Notes under the pieces: generated by a model
The model's input: the letters and a program-made list of their open reading frames with translations, nothing else
Told to the model about the DNA's origin: nothing
Database searches by the model: none
Part shown: piece after piece, positions 1 to 7,793 of the stretch
Layout: each line of letters opens with the position of its first letter
Position numbering within the stretch: the first letter of the stretch is position 1
NCBI GenBank assembly: GCA_050299555.1
Contig: JBNKWA010000080.1
Coordinates: 1 to 64,000, forward strand
Origin: JBNKWA01 sp050299555
GTDB lineage: Bacteria; Pseudomonadota; Alphaproteobacteria; Rhodobacterales; Rhodobacteraceae
Length of the DNA stretch: 64,000 nucleotides
Direction of reading: 5' to 3'
Program-made: the position numbers and the translations under genes

Positions 1-297
1 CGGCGCTGCGGCTGGCGCGGTGCCGCCGGAGGCGTCGATGTCGGCGGCGCTTTCGCCGTCCTCGAGCAGCACCGCGATCAGGCTGTTCACCTTCACCCCC
101 TCGGTGCCCTCGGCGACGACGATCCTGCCGACCTTGCCTTCGTCGACGGCCTCGAACTCCATCGTCGCCTTGTCGGTCTCGATCTCGGCGATCACGTCGC
201 CGGAGCTGACGGTGTCACCCTCCTTGACGTTCCACTTGGCCAGCGTGCCCTCCTCCATGGTCGGAGAGAGCGCGGGCATCAGGATATTGATGGGCAT
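1..297 (-). CDS. pdhC: Pyruvate dehydrogenase E2 (dihydrolipoamide acetyltransferase), N-terminal part
   Basis: Only the first 99 codons are in the window; the gene runs off the left edge. The protein starts MPINILMPALSPTMEEG and forms a biotinyl/lipoyl domain with the lipoylated lysine in the ETDKATMEFEA motif (Lys43). An Ala/Pro-rich linker begins near residue 85. E2 accepts the acetyl group from E1 on its lipoyl arm and passes it to CoA. It lies 12 nt downstream of pdhB with an AGGGAGGGG ribosome site, as the third gene of a pdhA-pdhB-pdhC operon. The lipoyl domain is nearly identical to the one on PdhB. The catalytic domain is not visible, so the identity rests on the lipoyl domain and position. 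Confidence 0.93.
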   Translation of the reverse strand, partial: MPINILMPALSPTMEEGTLAKWNVKEGDTVSSGDVIAEIETDKATMEFEAVDEGKVGRIVVAEGTEGVKVNSLIAVLLEDGESAADIDASGGTAPAAAP

Positions 298-309
298 GTC
301 TCCCCTCCC

Positions 310-1680
310 TCAGCGATAGGTCACGGCCTTGACGGCCTCGATCACCTCGGCTGTCGTGGTCAGCGCCAGCTTCTCGAGATTGGCCGCATAAGGCATCGGT
401 ACGTCCTTGCCGGTGCAGTTGATCACCGGCGCGTCCAGCCAGTCGAAGGCCTGCTGCATGATGCTGGCGCCGATATAGCTGCCGATGGAGCAGACCGGGA
501 AGCCTTCCTCCACGGTCACGCAGCGGTTGGTCTTCTTGACCGAGGCCAGTACCGTCTCCATGTCCAGTGGACGCAGCGTCCTGAGGTCGATCACCTCGGC
601 CGAGATGCCCTCGGCCGAGAGCGCCTCGGCGGCCTCGAGCGCATAGGTCATGCCGATGCCGAAGCTGACGATGGTGACATCGGACCCGGTGCGGGCGATT
701 CGCGCCTTGCCGAGCGGCACCACATGGTCGTCGATCTCGGGCACGTCGAACGAGCGGCCGTAGAGGATCTCGTTCTCCAGGAAGATCACCGGATTGGGGT
801 CGCGGATCGCCGATTTCAGCAGGCCCTTGGCATCCGCCGCAGAGTAGGCCTGGACCACCCTCAGCCCCGGAATATGGGCATACCAGGCGGCATAGTCCTG
901 GCTGTGCTGGGCGCCCACCCGCGCGGCCGCGCCGTTGGGGCCGCGGAAGACGATGGGGCAGCCCATCTGGCCGCCAGACATGTAAAGCGTCTTGGCCGCC
1001 GAGTTGATGATGTGGTCGATCGCCTGCATGGCGAAGTTGAAGGTCATGAACTCCACGATCGGCCTGAGGCCGGCAAAGGCCGCGCCGACGCCGATGCCGG
1101 CAAAGCCATGCTCGGTGATCGGCGTGTCGATCACCCGGCGGTCGCCGAACTCGTCCAGAAGCCCCTGGCTGATCTTGTAGGCGCCCTGGTATTCGGCCAC
1201 CTCCTCGCCCATCAGAAGCACGCTGTCGTCGCGGCGCATCTCCTCGGCCATGGCGTCGCGCAGCGCCTCGCGCACCGTCTGCTTCCTGAAGGTGGTACCC
1301 TCGGGCAACTCGGGCTCCACCGGGGCCGGGGCGGCCACCGCAGGTGCCTTTGCCGCCGGTTCGGATGCCGGCTCCGCCGCCGGGGCGGGTGCCGCCTCGG
1401 CAGCCGGGGCAGGGGCCGCCGCCGCGCTGACATCCTCGCCTTCCTCGGCCAGGATCGCGATCGGCGTGTTGACCTTGACGTTCTCGGTGCCCTCGGCGAC
1501 CAGGATCTTGCCCACCGTCCCCTCGTCGACGGCCTCGAACTCCATCGTCGCCTTGTCGGTCTCGATCTCGGCCAGCACCATACCGCTGGTGACGGTATCG
1601 CCTTCCTTCACCAGCCATTTCGCCAGCGTGCCTTCCTCCATGGTCGGAGAGAGCGCCGGCATCAGAATGTTCGTCGCCAT
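310..1680 (-). CDS. pdhB: Pyruvate dehydrogenase E1 component, beta subunit, with N-terminal lipoyl domain
   Basis: 456 residues. Residues 1-80 form a lipoyl domain (Lys43 in ETDKATMEFEA). An Ala/Pro/Glu linker covers about 82-130, and the transketolase-like E1-beta domain starts near TVREALRDAMAEEM. With PdhA it decarboxylates pyruvate using TPP and loads acetyl onto E2. A lipoyl domain fused to E1-beta is a known alphaproteobacterial arrangement. The start at 1680 is chosen because it begins the lipoyl domain and follows a GGGGAGGA ribosome site; the 52 codons open upstream read into pdhA and look spurious. It sits 19 nt after pdhA in the same operon. Confidence 0.97.
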   Translation of the reverse strand: MATNILMPALSPTMEEGTLAKWLVKEGDTVTSGMVLAEIETDKATMEFEAVDEGTVGKILVAEGTENVKVNTPIAILAEEGEDVSAAAAPAPAAEAAPAPAAEPASEPAAKAPAVAAPAPVEPELPEGTTFRKQTVREALRDAMAEEMRRDDSVLLMGEEVAEYQGAYKISQGLLDEFGDRRVIDTPITEHGFAGIGVGAAFAGLRPIVEFMTFNFAMQAIDHIINSAAKTLYMSGGQMGCPIVFRGPNGAAARVGAQHSQDYAAWYAHIPGLRVVQAYSAADAKGLLKSAIRDPNPVIFLENEILYGRSFDVPEIDDHVVPLGKARIARTGSDVTIVSFGIGMTYALEAAEALSAEGISAEVIDLRTLRPLDMETVLASVKKTNRCVTVEEGFPVCSIGSYIGASIMQQAFDWLDAPVINCTGKDVPMPYAANLEKLALTTTAEVIEAVKAVTYR

Positions 1681-1699
1681 TTTTGCTGATCCTCCCCGA

Positions 1700-2713
1700 T
1701 CAGGCGTAGATGTCGGTCCACAGCTCCTCGAGACCGGGCTCGGGGCTGTCCTGGGCGAACTGTGCCGCCTCGTTGACGATGGCCTTGATGTCCTTGTCGA
1801 TGGCCTTGAGGTCGTCGTCGCTGGCGTGCTCGCCATTGATGATCATCGCCCGGCAGCCCTCGATGGGATCACGCTCCTCGCGGACCTTCTGCACCTCCTC
1901 GCGGGTACGGTACTTGGCCGGATCGGACATCGAGTGGCCGCGATAGCGATAGGTGTTCATCTCCAGCACGTAAGGCCCCTTGCCGGCCCGGCAGTGGGCG
2001 ACCGCGCGTTCCGCCGCGTCCTTGACCGTCAGCACGTTCATGCCGTCGACCTTCTCGCCCTTGATGCCGAAGGCCTCGGCCCGGACATAGAGATCGGGGG
2101 CGATGGACGAGCGCCTGGTCGAAGTGCCCATGGCGTACTGGTTGTTCTCGATCACAAAGACCGCCGGCAGGCCCCACAGCGTAGCCATGTTGTAGGTCTC
2201 GTAGACCTGGCCCTGGTTGGCGGCGCCATCGCCGAAATAGACGAAGCTGACATTGTCGTTGCCGCGGTACTTGTTGGCAAAGGCCAGCCCGGCGCCGAGC
2301 GGCACCTGGGCGGCGACGATGCCGTGGCCGCCGTAGAATTCCTTCTCCTTGGAGAACATGTGCATCGAGCCGCCCTTGCCCTTGGAATAGCCGCCGATGC
2401 GTCCGGTAAGTTCCGCCATCACCCCCTTGGGGTCCATGCCGCAGGCCAGCATGTGGCCATGGTCGCGATACGAGGTGACCCGCTGGTCGCCTTGCTTCGC
2501 CGCCGCCTCGATGCCGACGACGACCGCCTCCTGGCCGATGTAGAGATGGCAGAAACCGCCGATCAGCCCCATGCCGTAAAGCTGGCCGGCCTTTTCCTCG
2601 AAGCGCCGGATGAGAAGCATCTCGCGATAGTGCTTGAGCAGCTCGTCGCCAGATGTGTTGGCCTTCGCCGTGGCCTTGCGGGCCGCTGGCTTGCGCCTGG
2701 AAGCCGTCGCCAT
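1700..2713 (-). CDS. pdhA: Pyruvate dehydrogenase E1 component, alpha subunit
   Basis: 337 residues, the usual length for the alpha subunit of the heterotetrameric E1. The TPP-binding motif starts GDGAANQGQ at residue 161 and ends in ENN near 191. The YRGHSMSDP segment near residue 258 corresponds to the regulatory loop that is phosphorylated in the mitochondrial enzyme. The first 25 residues are Lys/Arg/Ala-rich and probably disordered. It is the first gene of pdhA-pdhB-pdhC. An ftsB-like gene precedes it on the same strand, 118 nt away, as is common in alphaproteobacteria. Confidence 0.97.
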   Translation of the reverse strand: MATASRRKPAARKATAKANTSGDELLKHYREMLLIRRFEEKAGQLYGMGLIGGFCHLYIGQEAVVVGIEAAAKQGDQRVTSYRDHGHMLACGMDPKGVMAELTGRIGGYSKGKGGSMHMFSKEKEFYGGHGIVAAQVPLGAGLAFANKYRGNDNVSFVYFGDGAANQGQVYETYNMATLWGLPAVFVIENNQYAMGTSTRRSSIAPDLYVRAEAFGIKGEKVDGMNVLTVKDAAERAVAHCRAGKGPYVLEMNTYRYRGHSMSDPAKYRTREEVQKVREERDPIEGCRAMIINGEHASDDDLKAIDKDIKAIVNEAAQFAQDSPEPGLEELWTDIYA

Positions 2714-2831
2714 TCTTCCTCCCGTTTGTTATCGTTCAAAGATAAACTACCCTGAGTATATCGGGGCTGGCCGGGCATGTCACTATCACCGGGCGCAGAA
2801 CCGCCATTACGTTTTTGCAAGTGTCGGTTGC

Positions 2832-3191
2832 CTAGCGGATCACGATTTCATCGCCGCGAGTCAACCCCAGGACCTTGCGCGCCTGCTCGTCGAGCAGATC
2901 GAGGTCGAGGAATTCCGACGACAGGCGGCGGGTCTTGTTCTCCATCACCTTGCGCTCGGCGCGCAGGCGCGACAGCTCGCGGTCAAGCTGCTGTCCCTGC
3001 GCCTCGGCCTGGAACAGCCGCATCAGCCCGTAGCTGCCCTGGACGGCGGAATAGGTGAAGTAGACGATCAGGCTCAGGAACGCCAGCGATGCCAGGGCAC
3101 CTGCATAGCCTCGCCGTCTTTCCACTTCTTCGAACACCGGGACTTTTCCGCTACTGCCTGCCGTGCCGCGCCGGTCGAACCGGCGCGACAA
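2832..3191 (-). CDS. ftsB: FtsB/DivIC-type septum formation initiator
   Basis: 119 residues. There is a short basic cytoplasmic tail, one membrane helix (about residues 28-50, AGALASLAFLSLIVYFTYSAV), then a periplasmic coiled coil rich in Leu, Glu and Arg (about 58-92) and a short tail ending GDEIVIR. This layout matches bacterial divisome FtsB/DivIC proteins, which bridge FtsQ and FtsL. The start is uncertain: the first 25 residues are polar and slightly long for the family. The position between the glycolytic aldolase and pdhA is common in Rhodobacterales. Confidence 0.85.
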   Translation of the reverse strand: MSRRFDRRGTAGSSGKVPVFEEVERRRGYAGALASLAFLSLIVYFTYSAVQGSYGLMRLFQAEAQGQQLDRELSRLRAERKVMENKTRRLSSEFLDLDLLDEQARKVLGLTRGDEIVIR

Positions 3192-3311
3192 GCACCATGG
3201 CAGAAGCGATTCTCGTTGGGAATCCCGAACTTTGGCCGCCCCGGCGAAAGTGGCGGGAAAACGCCGTCCGGGCGCCTTTTCCGCCCGGACTGATGCCGAA
3301 AAGACTCAGTT

Positions 3312-4205
3312 TCAGCCGGCCATCGACGCTGCCGCGATGCTGTCCACCGCCTGGCCAAGCATGGCGTTGAACGCGTCGGCGCTCTGCTCGGCCGACAGCC
3401 CCTCGCTCAGCGCCCGGCTGAAGCTGGCGATCATCCCGGCATTCTGGGCCAGAAGCGCATTCGCCTCGTCGCGCGAGTAGCCGCCCGACAGCGCCACCAC
3501 CTTCAGTACCTTCGGGTGCTCGATCAGCGGCCGATAATGGTTCGGCGTGGTGGGCAGGCTCAGCTTCAGCATGATCTGCTGGCCCTCGGGCAGCTCGTCC
3601 AGCCGCTTCAGGATCTCGTCCCGCAGCATCGCTTCGGCCTCGGCCTTGTCGGGGATCGAGATCGTCACCTCGGGCTCGAGGATCGGCATCATGCCATGGG
3701 ACAGCACCTGCCTGCCCACCTCGAACTGCTGCGCGACGATGGCGGCGATGCCGTCGCGGTTCGCGGCATCGATCACCGAGCGCTCCTTGGTGCCGAAGAC
3801 CCCGGCCTTGACGGCCCGCTCAAGCAGCGCGTCGAGGCCGCCGATCGGCTTCATCAGCCGCACCCCGTCGGCCGGGTCCTGCAGGCCCTTGTCGATCTTC
3901 AGGAACGGCACGATACCCTTCTTTTGCCACAGGTAAGTGGCGGTCGGAATGCCTTCGACCTCGCGGTCCATGGTCTGCTCGAACAGGATCGCACCGACCA
4001 CCTTGTCGCCGGTAAAGGTCGGCGCGGTGATGATGCGGGAACGCATCTGGTGGATGAGGTCGAACATCTCGGTCTCGGACCCGTAGGCGGACTCCGGGAT
4101 ACCGTACAGCTTCAGGGCTTTTGGCGTTGACCCACCACTCTGGTCCAGCGCCGCGATGAAGCCGTTCCCGGCTCTGATCTTCTCGGTCATCTTCACGTCG
4201 GGCAT
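3312..4205 (-). CDS. Fructose-bisphosphate aldolase, class I
   Basis: 297 residues from MPDVKMTEKI; an AAGAGGA ribosome site favours this ATG over one 18 nt upstream. The enzyme cleaves fructose-1,6-bisphosphate to dihydroxyacetone phosphate and glyceraldehyde-3-phosphate. Family features visible are ALDQSGGSTPKAL near residue 19, the FLKIDKG strand near 101, EPE at 177-179, and the Schiff-base lysine candidate Lys214 in IMLKLSLP followed by ALSGGYS. It belongs to the short bacterial version of the animal-type class I family and needs no metal. Together with pgk and tkt it forms a triose/pentose phosphate cluster on this strand. Confidence 0.94.
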   Translation of the reverse strand: MPDVKMTEKIRAGNGFIAALDQSGGSTPKALKLYGIPESAYGSETEMFDLIHQMRSRIITAPTFTGDKVVGAILFEQTMDREVEGIPTATYLWQKKGIVPFLKIDKGLQDPADGVRLMKPIGGLDALLERAVKAGVFGTKERSVIDAANRDGIAAIVAQQFEVGRQVLSHGMMPILEPEVTISIPDKAEAEAMLRDEILKRLDELPEGQQIMLKLSLPTTPNHYRPLIEHPKVLKVVALSGGYSRDEANALLAQNAGMIASFSRALSEGLSAEQSADAFNAMLGQAVDSIAAASMAG

Positions 4206-4439
4206 CGTCGATCCTCTTGGCAATGGTCAGCGCGCGGCCGTCGGCAATGGCCTATCGGTGCGGCCGATTTCGGGCAATTGCGCGCACGGTCGCAGGGTCG
4301 GACCGCCGGTTCGGGAATCCCGGCCACCCGGCTTCACGACTGTCTCCCCTGGTCACGCATCTGGGCCGGCCTCCCCATAGCGGGGCCCCGGGGCTGCGGC
4401 AAGCATCGTGGCGTGGACCCGGCGTCGCACCCGCGCGGG
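4206..4439. other. Intergenic region without recognised gene
   Basis: About 230 bases between the aldolase and the secreted-protein gene, both on the minus strand. The aldolase ribosome site lies at its left end. I see no strong terminator, repeat or open frame with coding character. Confidence 0.5.
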
Positions 4440-6056
4440 TCACTCGATGGCAAGCCGTTCCATCAGCCGGCGATCAAGCCACAGCCGCATCGCGGCATCC
4501 CGGGCGCCCTCGGCCGCCTCGGCCCAGGCCGCCTCGGCCAGCGCCCCGCGGAACAGCATCCGGCGCTCGATCTGCTCGGCCAGCCGGGCCATGCCCTCGT
4601 CGCCGGCGGCGGCACCGAGGGTGGCCCACAGATAGGCCCGGGCATAGGACTTCACCGCGCCTTGCCCGCTGAGCCGCGCCAGCGCGTGCTCACGCAGGGG
4701 GCCAAGATCGTCGCTCTCGAGCCCCTGAAGCACCGCCTCGGGCGCATCCTCGGCACCGACAAGCTCGGCCTGCAGCTGCAGCAGCCTCGGGGTCGCGATC
4801 TCGCCCTCCAGCTCTTCGAGAAACCCCGCCGCGTCGCCGCTGCCCTGGGCGCCCGCCCGCGCTGCCAGCCGATAGGCGCCTTCCGGGTCCCCCGCCCGCA
4901 GCGCTTCGGCCAGGCTCATCGCCACCTCGGCGTCGCCCGCCTCGGCCAGCGGCTCCAGCAGCGCCCGGCCCAGCGGCAGCGAGCGTGGCGCGCCCCGGCC
5001 CGTGGCCAGCGCCAGCCCCACCCGGCGGCGATCGGCGGCGTCCAGTGCCGCCGGGTCCGCCAGCGCCTGCTCCAGAAGCGCGGCAGGTACCAGCGTCCGC
5101 CGCGCGGCCGTCGCGGCGAGGATTTCCGGCCTCAGCGCCGCCATGGTGTCCCAGGGACCGATCTGCTCGATCATCTGCAGCGGGAACGGCCGTTCCGGCG
5201 CCAGGTTCAGCACCACGCGCCCGCCCTCGGCCCAGAGCCGCTCAACCGCCGCGCCGATGGCCGCCTGCAGCGCGTGCTCCTCCGGCGACCTCAGATCGCC
5301 CATCTCGGCGGCGAAGGCATCCTCGGCGGCGGCGCGCGCGGCGGCAGGCTCCCGCAACTGGGGCGGCATCAGCCCCCGGTCGCGGGCCCGGGCGATCAGG
5401 CCGTGATCCTCGTAGGTGATCGTGGCCCCGGACAGGAGCGCGACAAAGCCGGCATCCTGCCCGTAAGGCTCGCTGTCCAGCTGGTATTGAGGCTCGCGCG
5501 GGCTCAGCTGGGCAAAGTGCAGTTCGGCCTGGACGACGCCAAGCTCCGGCAGCGAGACATGCACCACCGCCTCGGCCGCGCCGCTGCCGACGCTGTAGTC
5601 GATCTCGGCCATGGCCCAGTCCGCCTCCAGCACCTCCCGGCCGAGGGCCAGGAGCGGCGGGCGGAGCTCGAAGGGCAGGCAGTGGGCCGGCACCGCGACC
5701 CCGGTCGCCTCGATCCGCATCTGCGAGCGGTTCCAGTCCGAGATCGGCCCCTGACCCAGGACCACCCGGTCGATCGCGATCCGGCATTGCCCGGGGGGGC
5801 CATAGGGCACCGGCGGCGCCAGCGACACCTGGCTGAGGGCCAGCTCCTGGGTATAAAGATCGGCCGCGACATGGCCATAGGTGATGTCCATCTGGGTGCG
5901 CAACATCACCACGCCGGTCTGCACCAGCCCCTGCATGATCCGCTCGAAGGTGATGAACTCCCACAAGGCGGGCCGTGGGTCGCCGCCCCGGGCCTGGGCG
6001 CTGGCGGGCGCCGGCAGCAGCAGCGCGGCAGCAACGATCGGTACCAGAATGCGCAT
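4440..6056 (-). CDS. Secreted protein of unknown function with helical C-terminal half
   Basis: 538 residues if translation starts at MRILVPIVAAALLLPAPASAQA, a clear Sec signal peptide cleaved after ASA-QA. The open frame continues 55 codons upstream, but that part overlaps an intergenic repeat and looks non-coding. After the signal, residues about 25-230 appear to be mixed alpha/beta. From about 290 onward there are repeated Ala-rich helices (AEALRAGDPEGAYRLAARAGAQGSGDA and similar) resembling TPR/Sel1-type solenoids. I do not recognise a named family. It lies between pgk and the aldolase on the same strand, but the gaps are large, so co-function is not implied. Confidence 0.75.
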   Translation of the reverse strand: MRILVPIVAAALLLPAPASAQARGGDPRPALWEFITFERIMQGLVQTGVVMLRTQMDITYGHVAADLYTQELALSQVSLAPPVPYGPPGQCRIAIDRVVLGQGPISDWNRSQMRIEATGVAVPAHCLPFELRPPLLALGREVLEADWAMAEIDYSVGSGAAEAVVHVSLPELGVVQAELHFAQLSPREPQYQLDSEPYGQDAGFVALLSGATITYEDHGLIARARDRGLMPPQLREPAAARAAAEDAFAAEMGDLRSPEEHALQAAIGAAVERLWAEGGRVVLNLAPERPFPLQMIEQIGPWDTMAALRPEILAATAARRTLVPAALLEQALADPAALDAADRRRVGLALATGRGAPRSLPLGRALLEPLAEAGDAEVAMSLAEALRAGDPEGAYRLAARAGAQGSGDAAGFLEELEGEIATPRLLQLQAELVGAEDAPEAVLQGLESDDLGPLREHALARLSGQGAVKSYARAYLWATLGAAAGDEGMARLAEQIERRMLFRGALAEAAWAEAAEGARDAAMRLWLDRRLMERLAIE

Positions 6057-6161
6057 CCTTCCCCCCTTTGGCTCGGTCCGGGTTCGGCCCGGACTGGCGG
6101 CAGGGTATACCAATCCCGGCAACAGCCCAAATCCGCGGGTGCGGCGGGGCCCTCCAATCGC

Positions 6162-6230
6162 CGTCCCCAAGTGTCCCCATAAAAAGACAAATGAATTCAA
6201 TGGCTTGAAAAGCGTCCCCATGGGGACGCC
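6162..6230 (+). repeat. GTCCCC-palindrome intergenic repeat, copy 1
   Basis: Starts CGTCCCCAAGTGTCCCC, has a variable AT-rich middle, then CAATGGCTTGA, and ends in a perfect palindrome CGTCCCCATGGGGACG. The same architecture recurs at 6335-6406, 37640-37735 and, inverted, at 38281-38373. The terminal palindrome could form a stable hairpin in RNA or single-stranded DNA. Confidence 0.75.
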
Positions 6231-6334
6231 GGCTTTCGGCCCGATTAGGGACCTTCCGCGCTCATGTCACGCCCGGGCCGCTCCCCGCCCACCCACCCTC
6301 GCGCCCCGGGCGTGACAGGCGGCGCGCCCAGCGA

Positions 6335-6406
6335 GTGTCCCCATGGCGTCCCCACGGGATTTTGTGTGATTCCAGTCCCTTGACCCCGCGTCCCCATGGG
6401 GACGCC
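6335..6406 (+). repeat. GTCCCC-palindrome intergenic repeat, copy 2
   Basis: Direct repeat of copy 1 in the same gap. It opens GTGTCCCCATGGCGTCCCCA, has a T/G-rich middle, then CCAGTCCCTTGACCCCG and the palindrome CGTCCCCATGGGGACG. It lies just downstream of pgk (which ends at 6430 on the minus strand) and could also act as a 3' hairpin for that transcript, though there is no T-run. Confidence 0.75.
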
Positions 6407-6429
6407 GGGCAAGGGCCGGTGTACCGGTC

Positions 6430-7617
6430 TCAGCCGAGCGCGGCGACCCCGGGCAGGGTCTTGCCCTCCAGCCATTCGAGGAACGCCCCGCCGGCGGTGG
6501 AGACATAGGTAAAGTCCGCCGCCGCGCCGGAGCCGTTCAGTGCCGCCACGGTGTCACCGCCGCCGGCCACGGTCAGCAGCTTCCCCGCCCGGGTCAGCGC
6601 CGCCGCCTTTTTCGCCGCCGCGTCGGTGGCGGCATTGAAGGGGGTGATCTCGAAGGCGCCGAGCGGGCCGTTCCCGACCACCGTCTTCGCACCCTCGAAC
6701 CGCGCCTCGATGGCGGCGACCGATGCCGGCCCGGCGTCGAGGATCATCGCGTCCTCGGGGCAGGCGTTCACCGTGACCACCTCGCTTGCCGCTCCGGCCT
6801 TGAACTCGCGCGCCACCACGACATCCAGCGGCAGCACCAGCTCGCAGCTCATCGCGGCGGCCTTCTCGATGATCTGCCGCGCAGTCCCCGCCAGATCGTG
6901 CTCGCACAGCGACTTGCCGACGCCGATCCCCTTCGCGGCAAGGAAGGTATTGGCCATGCCGCCGCCGATGACGATGGCGTCCACCTTCTCGATCAGGTTT
7001 CCCAGAAGTTCCAGCTTGGTCGAGACCTTGGCGCCGCCGACCACCGCCACCACCGGCCGCTCGGGGCGCGCCAGCGCCCGTTCCAGCGCGGAAAGCTCCT
7101 CCTGCATCAGCCGCCCGGCGCAGGCCGGCAACAGGTGCGCCAACCCCTCGGTCGAGGCATGCGCCCGGTGCGCGGCCGAGAAGGCGTCGTTGCAGTAGAC
7201 CTGTCCGAGTTTGGACAACGCCTTGGCGAAGGCGGGGTCGTTCTTCTCCTCGCCCTCGTAGAAGCGGGTGTTCTCCAGCAGCAGCACGTCGCCCGGCTCC
7301 ATCGCCGCCACCGCCGCCTCGGCCACGTCGCCGATGCAGTCGTCGGCGAACCGCACGTCCTGGCCCAGCGCCGCCTCCAACGCCTCGCGGGTGACCTCGA
7401 GGCTGTATTTGGGATCGAACTTGCCCTTCGGCCGCCCGAAATGCGCCAGCAGAACCGGCTTGCCGCCAGCGGCGAGGATCGACTTCACCGTCGGGACGAT
7501 GCGCTCGATGCGGGTGGCGTCGGTAACCCGGCCGTCCTCGACCGGCACGTTGATGTCGACCCGGGTCAGCACCACCTTGCCGCCCAGCGCCATGTCGTCC
7601 AGCGTCTTCCAGCCCAT
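6430..7617 (-). CDS. pgk: Phosphoglycerate kinase
   Basis: 395 residues, full family length. The substrate motif RVDINVPVEDGRV is near residue 19, HFGRPKG near 59, and the nucleotide-binding GGGDTVAAL stretch near 350. GGAKVSTKLELL and GNGPLGAFE are also present. It transfers a phosphate between 1,3-bisphosphoglycerate and ADP. It is downstream of tkt and a small membrane protein on the same strand. No glyceraldehyde-3-phosphate dehydrogenase gene lies between tkt and pgk, although that is a frequent arrangement in proteobacteria. Confidence 0.97.
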   Translation of the reverse strand: MGWKTLDDMALGGKVVLTRVDINVPVEDGRVTDATRIERIVPTVKSILAAGGKPVLLAHFGRPKGKFDPKYSLEVTREALEAALGQDVRFADDCIGDVAEAAVAAMEPGDVLLLENTRFYEGEEKNDPAFAKALSKLGQVYCNDAFSAAHRAHASTEGLAHLLPACAGRLMQEELSALERALARPERPVVAVVGGAKVSTKLELLGNLIEKVDAIVIGGGMANTFLAAKGIGVGKSLCEHDLAGTARQIIEKAAAMSCELVLPLDVVVAREFKAGAASEVVTVNACPEDAMILDAGPASVAAIEARFEGAKTVVGNGPLGAFEITPFNAATDAAAKKAAALTRAGKLLTVAGGGDTVAALNGSGAAADFTYVSTAGGAFLEWLEGKTLPGVAALG

Positions 7618-7645
7618 TCCCCGATCCTTCCCTCGCAGGCGCCCG

Positions 7646-7789
7646 TCAGCGCCAGAATGCCAGATAGTCGATCAGGCCCACCAGATAGCGGCCGATAAGG
7701 ATCGGCAGGTCCCAGTGCAGCCAGATGCGGTCGGCCGCGTAGACCGCGGCGATCACCAGGGCCAGCCAGATCGCCACGCGGTTGGTCAT
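7646..7789 (-). CDS. Small membrane protein downstream of transketolase
   Basis: 47 residues, MTNRVAIWLALVIAAVYAADRIWLH..., with one hydrophobic helix at about 5-22 and a second hydrophobic stretch near 29-45 (LPILIGRYLVGLIDYLAFW). It starts 4 nt after the transketolase stop codon on the same strand, so it is probably translated from the same message. The function is unknown. Tight coupling to tkt and a clean start support a real gene despite its size. Confidence 0.65.
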   Translation of the reverse strand: MTNRVAIWLALVIAAVYAADRIWLHWDLPILIGRYLVGLIDYLAFWR

Positions 7790-7793
7790 CGCC

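Noticed and set aside
6057..6221. 55-codon N-terminal extension of the secreted protein
   Set aside because: It crosses intergenic repeat copy 1, and a clear signal peptide begins at 6056.
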